Source: Candidatus Egaibacter danicus
Lineage (GTDB): Bacteria; Pseudomonadota; Gammaproteobacteria; Burkholderiales; Burkholderiaceae
Assembly (NCBI GenBank): GCA_011391115.1
Contig: JAABRC010000006.1
Location: forward strand, 1-21,523
Length of the DNA stretch: 21,523 bases
Reading direction: 5' to 3'
The notes beneath the pieces are model-generated. The model saw only the letters and a list, made by a program, of their open reading frames with translations. It did no database searches and was not told where the DNA came from. This document shows, one piece after another, positions 1 to 7,436 of this stretch (position 1 is its first letter; each line of letters begins with the position of its first letter). The position numbers and the translations under genes are program-made.

Positions 1-1824
1 CTGGATCAGCACACGCTGGCCATTGCCGCCCAGGTTTGCCGCAAAGACACCACTGCGGCCGGAGGCATTGTCCGAATCGTCTATGGCTCGGGTACCAACA
101 CACACGACCTCGATTTTGAGGAAGCCGCGCCGGCCATCGTCAAAATTCTGGCCGCTTTTCCACAGGTGCGATTCCGCCTCGCTGGCACGCTGAATTTGCC
201 AGCCAGCTTCATGCCTTTTGAAAGCCAGATCGAGCGCCTGCCGCTGTGTGGCTATGAAACTTACATGGCCAGCCTGGCGGAGTGCGACATCAGCATCGCA
301 CCGCTTGAAAACGCCCTTTTCAATGATGCCAAGAGCAACATCAAGTTTCTTGAGGCCGCCATCCTCAAGCTGCCCTCGGTGTGCTCGCCACGTGCCGCTT
401 TTGCGCAAGTGATGGTTCACGGCGTCAATGGTTTTTTGTGCGCAACCGATGCTGAATGGGAGGCGGCTCTGGCCCTGCTCGTGACCGACAGCGTCAAACG
501 GGCCCAGCTTGGTTCGGCTGCCTACCTGGACGCCATGCGCCTCTATGCACCGCAAAGTGTTGCCGAGCAACAGGTTTTGCCCCTGCTCGCGCATCACCAC
601 CGCAACCCCGACACGCTTCGGGTGCTGAGCGTCAATTGCCTGTACCAACCGCGCTCCTTTGGCGGCGCAACCGTCGTGGCAGAGGAGCTGAACAAGCGGC
701 TCAATGCCTATGATGGTTTCGAGGTGCATGTCTTTACCGCCTTGCCGTCTGCTACGGGGGCTGCCTACTCCTGCCGCCGCTACGAAGCAGACGGGATCAA
801 TGTCTTCGGCGTGGTTTTGCCGGAGTCGCTCGATGCCAAGGAGCAGTTTGAGAACCCCCATTGCGTCAGCGCCTTTGCCAGTGTGCTGGCCGTGCTGCAA
901 CCCGATGTCGTCCACTTTCATAGCATTCAGGGTCTTGGCGTCGGCCTGCTCGATGTTTGCGCGCAAAAGGGCATTGAATATGCCGTGACCTTGCATGACG
1001 CCTGGTGGCTGTGCGGTAGGCAATTCATGGTCAACAAGCAGGGCAGGTCTTGCGGCCAGGAAACCATCGACCTCGGTGTCTGCGCTACCTGTGTTGACAG
1101 CCACCACTTGAATTTGTACCGGAGCAAGCGCCTGCATGACGCGTTGCACAAGGCTGCTGCACTACTGGCGCCAAGCCGTTACTTTGCGGATTTTTACCGG
1201 GTCAACGGGTTTGCCAATGTGCAGGTCAACAAGAACGGCATCGTCAAGCCGGGCGCTGCCATGCGGTTGCAGCACAGCGGGAATCTCAGGTTTGGCTATG
1301 TCGGAGGCAACACGCAAATCAAAGGCTTTCACCTGGTCAGGCAAGTGTTCTCTGAACTGGCTGGCACCAAGGCCACCTTGGTGCTGGTTGACAACACGCT
1401 GAACCTGGGCTTTTCATCCTTCGGCCCGCAGGACCTGGCTGGGCTGGCTGGTGTGGAGGTGGTGCCTGCCTACACGCAGCGCACGATCGACGCGTTTTTT
1501 GCCGGCATCGATGTGTTGCTCTTTCCCACACAAGGGAAGGAGAGTTTTGGCTTGACTGTGCGCGAGGCGCTGGCGCGCAACGTCTGGGTGATCACAACCG
1601 ACGCCGGTGGCGTGGCTGAAGACATCGTGCCCGGGCGCAACGGCTACCTTGTGCCGTTTCTTGACACCGGTGAAGGCCTCAAGCAGGCGGTGCTCGACAC
1701 CCTGGCCCATTACGAGGCCATTCGCCCAGGCGAACCCATCGCGCTGGGTGCTACCGTCATCACCCTGTTCGAAGACCAGGCGGCTGAACTGGCGGCCATT
1801 TTCAGGCGTGTCAGGGCATATTGA
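1..1824 (+). CDS. Tandem-domain GT4-family glycosyltransferase (5' end outside window)
   Basis: The frame is open from base 1, so the start lies upstream. About the first 195 visible residues resemble the C-terminal nucleotide-sugar-binding half of a GT-B enzyme (segments IAPLENALFNDAKSNIKFLEA and VHGVNGFLCA). A second, complete GT4 unit begins near base 615 with LRVLSVNCLYQPRSFGGATV, a donor/acceptor glycine-rich opening. It continues with the HDAWWLCGRQF stretch seen in O-antigen and capsule GT4 enzymes and ends with the E-x7-E type motif ESFGLTVREA followed by NGYLVPF. The protein is therefore at least two GT-B units fused. It would transfer sugars from activated donors to a lipid-linked glycan at the cytoplasmic face of the inner membrane. 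It overlaps the next glycosyltransferase gene by one base (TGATG), so the two are probably translated together. The sugar specificity cannot be read from the sequence. Confidence 0.88.
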   Translation: MDQHTLAIAAQVCRKDTTAAGGIVRIVYGSGTNTHDLDFEEAAPAIVKILAAFPQVRFRLAGTLNLPASFMPFESQIERLPLCGYETYMASLAECDISIAPLENALFNDAKSNIKFLEAAILKLPSVCSPRAAFAQVMVHGVNGFLCATDAEWEAALALLVTDSVKRAQLGSAAYLDAMRLYAPQSVAEQQVLPLLAHHHRNPDTLRVLSVNCLYQPRSFGGATVVAEELNKRLNAYDGFEVHVFTALPSATGAAYSCRRYEADGINVFGVVLPESLDAKEQFENPHCVSAFASVLAVLQPDVVHFHSIQGLGVGLLDVCAQKGIEYAVTLHDAWWLCGRQFMVNKQGRSCGQETIDLGVCATCVDSHHLNLYRSKRLHDALHKAAALLAPSRYFADFYRVNGFANVQVNKNGIVKPGAAMRLQHSGNLRFGYVGGNTQIKGFHLVRQVFSELAGTKATLVLVDNTLNLGFSSFGPQDLAGLAGVEVVPAYTQRTIDAFFAGIDVLLFPTQGKESFGLTVREALARNVWVITTDAGGVAEDIVPGRNGYLVPFLDTGEGLKQAVLDTLAHYEAIRPGEPIALGATVITLFEDQAAELAAIFRRVRAY

Positions 1825-3737
1825 TGCGCGGGTTGACAGCGCCATTACGCGCCCTCAGGCGCATGCAGCTGGCCATTGCGCGCCTTGGTGGGCTGTCCAA
1901 TGCAGTGGCTGCCACCGTGCAAGTCCTTCGGCAAGAGGGTTTGGCAGGTGCGTGGTGCCGCATCATGATCAGCACCTCGCCGCCGCCCGTGGTGCCTGCG
2001 CCCGGCTCGGGAGAATTTGACAGAAACGACTATGCGCAGTGGATACTGCGATACGACACGCTGACCGACGAAATACGTGCCAACTTGCGCGCAAGCGCCA
2101 ATGGTCTGGACCGCCAGCCGCTGATTTCAGTGATCATGCCGGTGTACAACCCCAAGCCAAAGTGGTTGAAGGAGGCGATTGAATCGGTGCGCCAGCAGAT
2201 CTACCCGCACTGGGAGCTGTGCATTGCCGACGACGCCTCCACCAACCCGCGGATTCGAACCATTCTGCAGCGCTACGCTCGCGAAGATGCGCGCATCAAG
2301 CTCATTGTTCGCGCGCAAAACGGGCACATTTGCGCCGCCTCCAACAGCGCCTTGCAGCTTGCCACAGGGACGTGGATCGCGCTGCTGGACCACGACGACC
2401 TGCTGCGCGAGCACGCCCTGTTCTGGGTTGCCGATGCCATCAACCGGCACCCCGAGGCGCGACTCATCTATTCCGATGAAGACAAAATCGATCAATCTGG
2501 CCAGCGGTCTGACCCGTACTTCAAGTGCGACTGGAACGTCGATCTGTTTTATTCCCAAAACATGATCTCGCATCTGGGTGTCTATGACGCCCCGACCGTG
2601 CGCGCGGTCGGCGGCTTCAGGTCGGGGCTGGAGGGCTCGCAGGATTACGATCTTGCCCTGCGCTGCATCGAGCGCATGACACCCCGGCAGATTCATCATA
2701 TTCCCAGGGTGCTGTACCACTGGCGCGCGCATGCCGGCAGCACGGCGCTGTCGGGCAGCGCCAAACCCTATGCGGTGCTGGCCGGTGAAAGAGCGCTGAA
2801 CGAACACTTCGAGCGCCAGCACACAAGCGCCAGCGCCGAGTTTGCGGGTTGCGGCTATCGGGTGCGCTACGCACTGCCTGCGGCCTCGCCGCTGGTGAGC
2901 CTCATCGTGCCAACCCGAAACGCGTTGGCACTGCTCCAGCCCTGTGTGGCCAGCCTCCTCAGCAAGACCAGCTATGCCAATTACGAACTGTTGATTGTTG
3001 ACAACGGATCCGACGACCCGGCAACGCTTGCGTATCTGGATTCGCTCAAGGCCGAACCGCGGGTACGCGTGCTGCGCGACGACCGTCCCTTCAACTATTC
3101 GGCGCTGAACAACGCCGCTGTGTCGCTTGCCCGGGGCGAACTGGTGGGCCTGCTCAACAACGACCTCGAGGTGATCTCGCCCGACTGGCTGTCCGAGATG
3201 GTCGGCCTGGCCCTGCAAGCCGGTGTCGGCGCCGTGGGCGCCAGGCTCTGGTACCCTGACAACACGCTCCAGCATGCCGGGGTGGTGCTTGGGCTGGACG
3301 GTGTGGCCGGGCACGCGCACAGCAAACTCGGGCGAAGCGCTTACGGCTATTTCTCGCGCGCCTGCCTGGCCCAGAGTTTTTCTGCCGTCACGGCGGCCTG
3401 CCTGGTGATCCGTAAGGCCATCTACCAGGAGGTGGGTGGCTTGAACGCAACGGACCTTGCCGTCGCCTTCAACGACGTCGATTTCTGCCTGCGCGTACGC
3501 GAGGCGGGGTATCGCAATGTCTGGACACCCTTTGCCGAGCTGTACCACCATGAGTCTGCCAGCCGGGGCCATGAAGACACCCCAGAAAAGCAGGCGCGCT
3601 TCAACGGCGAAGTGCAATACATGAAACAACGCTGGGGCGAACAGCTGTTGACTGACCCGGCCTACAACCCCAACCTGACCTTGATCGGCACAGACTTCAG
3701 TCTGGCCTGGCCGCCCAGAGCCACCCCGCTGGCCTGA
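1824..3737 (+). CDS. Two-domain GT2-family glycosyltransferase
   Basis: This protein of about 637 residues has two GT-A domains of family GT2. The first opens with PLISVIMPVYNPKPKWLKEA, followed by CIADDAST and the acidic LLDHDDLL and YSDEDKID motifs that hold metal and nucleotide sugar. The second opens with PLVSLIVPTRNALALLQPCV, then LLIVDNGSDD, LLNNDLEVISPDWL and a C-terminal FNDVDFCLRVREAGYRNVWTP segment. This layout matches bifunctional rhamnosyl- or polysaccharide-chain-extending transferases, but the sugar is not known. The ATG at 1824 is chosen because it overlaps the preceding stop as TGATG and has AGGG about eight bases upstream. A TTG at 1821 is directly adjacent and would add one residue. 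No signal peptide is seen, so a cytoplasmic or membrane-associated location is expected. The acyltransferase gene follows after only three bases. Confidence 0.9.
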   Translation: MRGLTAPLRALRRMQLAIARLGGLSNAVAATVQVLRQEGLAGAWCRIMISTSPPPVVPAPGSGEFDRNDYAQWILRYDTLTDEIRANLRASANGLDRQPLISVIMPVYNPKPKWLKEAIESVRQQIYPHWELCIADDASTNPRIRTILQRYAREDARIKLIVRAQNGHICAASNSALQLATGTWIALLDHDDLLREHALFWVADAINRHPEARLIYSDEDKIDQSGQRSDPYFKCDWNVDLFYSQNMISHLGVYDAPTVRAVGGFRSGLEGSQDYDLALRCIERMTPRQIHHIPRVLYHWRAHAGSTALSGSAKPYAVLAGERALNEHFERQHTSASAEFAGCGYRVRYALPAASPLVSLIVPTRNALALLQPCVASLLSKTSYANYELLIVDNGSDDPATLAYLDSLKAEPRVRVLRDDRPFNYSALNNAAVSLARGELVGLLNNDLEVISPDWLSEMVGLALQAGVGAVGARLWYPDNTLQHAGVVLGLDGVAGHAHSKLGRSAYGYFSRACLAQSFSAVTAACLVIRKAIYQEVGGLNATDLAVAFNDVDFCLRVREAGYRNVWTPFAELYHHESASRGHEDTPEKQARFNGEVQYMKQRWGEQLLTDPAYNPNLTLIGTDFSLAWPPRATPLA

Positions 3738-3740
3738 GCC

Positions 3741-4888
3741 ATGCCCATTGCCATGAACAAACCCCAGTTGACCGAGTTGACCAGTGCGCGGTTCGCTGCC
3801 GCCATGGCGGTCTTGCTGGGGCATTTTGCCGACCTGCTGGCCCTGCCGCCGCTGCTGTCGCAATTCATCAGCGGCGGCATTGGCGTCAGCTTCTTTTTTG
3901 TCCTGTCCGGGTTCATCCTGTGCTACAGCATTGGGACACCTTCAGTGGCGGCCTCAGCACCGCAAAATTTCGCCGCTACTTTGTGGCCCGCATCGCCCGC
4001 GTTTATCCGTTTTGTGTGCTGGCTCTGCTACTGATCACCGGCCTCTACTTGGCCCTGGCGGCCTGGCGCGCCGACTTGGTCAATTTCCCAGCCAATCCGC
4101 TCGTTTCATGGCTGGCCAACCTGCTCGCCGTGCAGACCTTTGCCCCCACGCTGGCCACCCAACAATTCTGGAACGCACCCGGCTGGAGCATCTCGACCGA
4201 ATTTGCCTTCTACCTGCTGCTGCCTTTGGTTCTGGCGGGCGTCGCCAGATACATCCGCGACGGCACGGGCCTGGTGCTGCTGCTGTTGCTTGCCATCACC
4301 TTTGGCGCCCTGGCGCAAGCCCTCATGCTGCTATTGGCACTAGGGTTCGGCTGGGACCAGGCCTACTGGGTTGACACAGTAGCCTCGCGCCACGTCATCT
4401 GGCGCCTGCCGGAGTTTCTGACTGGTGTCATTGCCGCACGGCTCCTGTTTGGCCACCATCTTGGCTGGCTGAACTGCAGCCGCAACTGCAATGCGCTGCT
4501 ACTGGCGAGCCTGGCCGCGGTTTGGCTCATGAACCTGCTGCCTTGGCCGGCCGACCCGCGTGTGTTCGTGTTCATGCGGCAATTTCGCCTGGACATCGGC
4601 TACATGCTGCCATTTGCCGGGGTCATTGTTGCCTTGGCGGCGGGCCCAAGCTTTCTATCAACGCTGTTGCGGCAGCCCGTGTGCGTGCTGTTGGGCAATG
4701 CAAGCTACGCCCTGTACATCTTTCACTGGATCCCGTGGACGGCGCTGACGGCCCTGAAATCGGCCGGCATCGCGGTGCACCCGTTGGCAGTGGTGGCGGT
4801 CATTGTTGTTACGCTCCTTGCTTCCATCGGGGCCTACCTCTGGTTTGAGAACCCGGCCCGCAATTACTTGCGGCACTACTTTGGCTAG
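3741..4888 (+). pseudogene. OafA-like acyltransferase family 3 gene, frameshifted
   Basis: Two overlapping frames together encode one acyltransferase-3 protein of about 380 residues, the normal size for the OafA/NodX family. The 5' part (from ATG 3741, or ATG 3753) has ELTSARFAAAMAVLLGHFAD, with the conserved R and the H-F/Y of helix 1, then GGIGVSFFFVLSGFILCYS. The family would next have a W/F-rich stretch and the RIARVYP motif. These are found in the -1 frame (WDTFSGG...FRRYFVARIARVYP), which runs through about ten membrane helices to the TAG at 4886. A single missing base around 3925-3932 explains the break, and no slippery heptamer is visible there. The family O-acetylates or acylates surface polysaccharides, which fits its place directly behind two glycosyltransferase genes. 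Either the gene is inactivated or the read has an error. A shorter protein from the GTG at 3920 would lack the catalytic N-terminal helices. Confidence 0.8.
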
Positions 4889-4962
4889 CCATGCGCCGTG
4901 CAACAGCCAAGCGCGCAAAGTCCAAGTAGTTCAGTAAAAAAGGGCGGAATACACACAGGCAT

Positions 4963-5021
4963 GGTTGCAATCAGGTACATTGCAAACCTGAGTTATTTGG
5001 GGAAAAGGGCGTCGCTTTTCC
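4963..5021 (+). promoter_or_regulatory. Leader region with two inverted repeats before the protease operon
   Basis: The 169-bp gap before the first protease gene holds an imperfect inverted repeat, GGTTGCAA (4963-4970) and TTGCAAACC (4980-4988), sharing a TTGCAA core. It also holds a perfect 7-bp stem, GGAAAAG (5001-5007) and CTTTTCC (5015-5021). The first could be an operator. The second could be an RNA stem in the 5' leader. No convincing -35/-10 pair was identified. Confidence 0.25.
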
Positions 5022-5057
5022 GCCTACACAACTTGTCTTTATTCTAGGGAAATTGGT

Positions 5058-7427
5058 ATGTATAAAAATTGGTCGACGCTTGTCAAAATGACCCTGAACC
5101 GGCTTGGCGCACTGCTTCTTGCCGGTGCCAGCCTGGTGATGGCATCCACAGGATTGCACGCTCAACAGCCTGGCACGAGCGTCGAGGGAATTTTGAACAC
5201 CGTATGGGGCGACCCGCACCCAGAACTCGGTGCAGCCAGTGCAATGCTACATACGCTGGTATTGCCAGATGGCAATTCGGTAGCGCTGGACATGAATGGG
5301 CAAGATAACCTGGCCGTGTTCTACTTTGGCAAGCGTGTGCTTGTTTCCGGACAGACGGTGGCAAAGCAGATGGGATTAGCGCAGGGGCAGAGTCCATTGA
5401 CCATCGTGGTTGACACCATCGCCCCGGTCCAGATGCAGCAAAGCCTGAGCCTGGCTCCCGGCGTGTTCGGAACGAAGAAGGTTATCTACCTGTTGCTTAA
5501 ATTTTCTGATGATGTGGCGGTGCCGCACCCACCGCTTTTTTTCACCAACCTCAACAATCCTGACACGCCCCCCGTGGGCGAGGCGAGTCCCGCGACCATC
5601 AACGGGTTTTTTAAAAAAACTTCCTGGGACCAGTTCTCATGGATTGGTGATGTTGGTGGGCAGGGTGGGGTAGGCGCCGCGGGCGGCTGGCTGACGCTGC
5701 CACATCCCAAAAGCTACTACGCGCCTTGTGGCTGGAGTAGCGCCTGCGCAAATCTGCAAGCCGTAAGCGAGGATGGCACAGCGCTTGGCAGGGCGCAGGG
5801 CATTGACTTCAAAAATTATGACAACATCAATTTTGTTTTGAGCAATGACCTTGATTGCTGCGCCTGGGGCGGGGGCTACTACAGTTCGGTCGATGCCAGG
5901 CTTTATGGCGCCACCTGGGAACCCCCGTGGGGGCAGGAAACCGGAACCTATGCCCACGAAATGGGACACAGCCTGGGCTTGCCGCACTCTGGCTGGGTTT
6001 ATCAGGCCTATGACAGCCCGTGGGACATGATGAGTGCCCGGATGGCCGCCCAGAACTCTATTTGCGGCTCGTATGTGTCCAAAAACTCGGGTACCTCAAA
6101 TGATTTGTATTGCAGCGAACCCGGCGACGGTTACATCACCGCGCACAAAGACCATCTGGGCTGGATCCCCGTTGCCAACCAAATTGTGACCAGTACCAGC
6201 GAGACCATCACCGCGACTCTGGAGGCTGGGGCGCTGCCGCTCAGCGCGCTGCCCAAGGTCATGAAGATTTGCATTACCGGGTTGCCATGCAGTGGTGCAA
6301 GCGCACATTACTTTACTGTCGAAGCGCGAGTCAAAGCCCTGGGAGCACCTTCACAGTATGACAATGGTCTTCCCAATGAAGGCATCATCATCCACGAATT
6401 CAAGGGCGACCGGCCTGCCATCAGCGGTACTTGTTTTTTCAATTCCCAATCTGGTTGGGCCTTGCCCATAGATTCAAGCCCAAACGATTACGACTCGGTC
6501 AATTGCAACCAGGGCGGCCGCAGTTATCCCGACTTCGCCCTCTACAACGCCCAGTGGAGTCCGGGCCAGACCTATTCCAACAGCAGTTACGGATTCAGCG
6601 TTTCAGTGCTCAGCCGTGCCGGATCGACGTTTGATGTGGCTCTTGTCGGTACCCCTGAAAATCCCCGCCTCTCCAACATCTCCACCCGTGGCCGCGTGCA
6701 AACCGGCGACAGCGTGATGATCGGCGGCTTCATCATCGACGGGGCAACGCCCAAAACAGTCCTGATCCGCGCCCGCGGGCCGTCCCTGTCGGCCTATGGC
6801 GTGCCGGGTGTGCTGGCCAACCCGAAAGTTGACCTGTATGCGGGCCAGTCCGTGATCGCCAGCAACGACAACTGGGGCGCAGCGCTGAATGCAGCCAACA
6901 TCACGGCCACCGGGCTGGCGCCGACCAATTCACTCGAGTCGGCCATCCTGACCACCCTGAGCCCGGGTGCCTACACGGCCATTGTCAGCGGTGTCAGCAA
7001 CACCTCGGGTGTTGGCATTGTGGAAGTGCTGGAGATGGACAACCCGGCCGCGCCGCTGATCAACATCTCCACCCGGGGCCAGGTGCAGACCGGCGACAAC
7101 GTCATGATCGGCGGCTTCATCATCGATGGCACCAGTCCGCAAACGGTGCTGATCCGCGCCCGCGGGCCATCCCTGACGGCCTACGGCGTGCCGGGCGTGC
7201 TGGCCAACCCGACGATGGACGTGTATTCGGGCCAAGCGGTGATTGCCAGCAACGACGACTGGGGCAATGCGCTCAATGAGGCCGACATCACGGCCACCGG
7301 GCTGGCCCCCACCGATCCAATGGAATCGGCCATTCTGACCACCCTGGACCCTGGCGCCTACACGGTGATAATTCGGGGCTTCAACGGCACCAGCGGGGTG
7401 GGGATTGTGGAAGTTTTATCTCAATAG
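5058..7427 (+). CDS. Secreted metzincin-type zinc metalloprotease with two C-terminal 129-aa repeats
   Basis: This 789-residue protein starts with a signal peptide (positive and hydrophobic segment MTLNRLGALLLAGASLVMAS, ending near GLHA). The zinc site HEMGHSLGLPH lies at residues 300-310, with His300, His304 and His310 as ligands and Glu301 as catalytic base. A Met-turn-like WDMMS follows at about 322-326. This is the HExxHxxGxxH signature of metzincins. The later GIIIHEFKGDRP stretch resembles M6 (immune inhibitor A-like) proteases, although classical M6 enzymes often have Asp as the third ligand. Residues 534-789 are two copies of a 129-residue domain (cores NISTRGRVQTGD and NISTRGQVQTGD), shared almost exactly with the next gene. 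The start is supported by AGGGA (5046-5050) upstream. The gap to the M4 protease gene is nine bases, so they form an operon. Export and peptide hydrolysis outside the cell are expected. The substrate is unknown. Confidence 0.85.
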   Translation: MYKNWSTLVKMTLNRLGALLLAGASLVMASTGLHAQQPGTSVEGILNTVWGDPHPELGAASAMLHTLVLPDGNSVALDMNGQDNLAVFYFGKRVLVSGQTVAKQMGLAQGQSPLTIVVDTIAPVQMQQSLSLAPGVFGTKKVIYLLLKFSDDVAVPHPPLFFTNLNNPDTPPVGEASPATINGFFKKTSWDQFSWIGDVGGQGGVGAAGGWLTLPHPKSYYAPCGWSSACANLQAVSEDGTALGRAQGIDFKNYDNINFVLSNDLDCCAWGGGYYSSVDARLYGATWEPPWGQETGTYAHEMGHSLGLPHSGWVYQAYDSPWDMMSARMAAQNSICGSYVSKNSGTSNDLYCSEPGDGYITAHKDHLGWIPVANQIVTSTSETITATLEAGALPLSALPKVMKICITGLPCSGASAHYFTVEARVKALGAPSQYDNGLPNEGIIIHEFKGDRPAISGTCFFNSQSGWALPIDSSPNDYDSVNCNQGGRSYPDFALYNAQWSPGQTYSNSSYGFSVSVLSRAGSTFDVALVGTPENPRLSNISTRGRVQTGDSVMIGGFIIDGATPKTVLIRARGPSLSAYGVPGVLANPKVDLYAGQSVIASNDNWGAALNAANITATGLAPTNSLESAILTTLSPGAYTAIVSGVSNTSGVGIVEVLEMDNPAAPLINISTRGQVQTGDNVMIGGFIIDGTSPQTVLIRARGPSLTAYGVPGVLANPTMDVYSGQAVIASNDDWGNALNEADITATGLAPTDPMESAILTTLDPGAYTVIIRGFNGTSGVGIVEVLSQ
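6657..7427 (+). repeat. 771-bp repeat, copy A (two tandem 387-bp units)
   Basis: This block is the 3' third of the metzincin gene and matches 9621-10391 at a constant offset of 2964 bases, up to and including the stop codon, with no indels. The first roughly 130 bases are identical. Scattered substitutions follow, and the last 60 or so bases diverge more. Internally it has two units with a period of 387 bp (129 codons): the NIS codons start at 6675 and 7062. Confidence 0.95.
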
Positions 7428-7436
7428 GGAATAACA

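Noticed and set aside
2127..3863. Long open frame (578 codons) on the minus strand
   Set aside because: It lies antisense to the GT2 gene, is rich in R, G, Q and H, and has no recognisable domain. It is a shadow of the GC-rich third-position pattern of the real gene.
3920..3935. Programmed -1 frameshift in the acyltransferase gene
   Set aside because: No slippery X-XXY-YYZ heptamer or strong downstream structure was seen. A deletion or read error is simpler.
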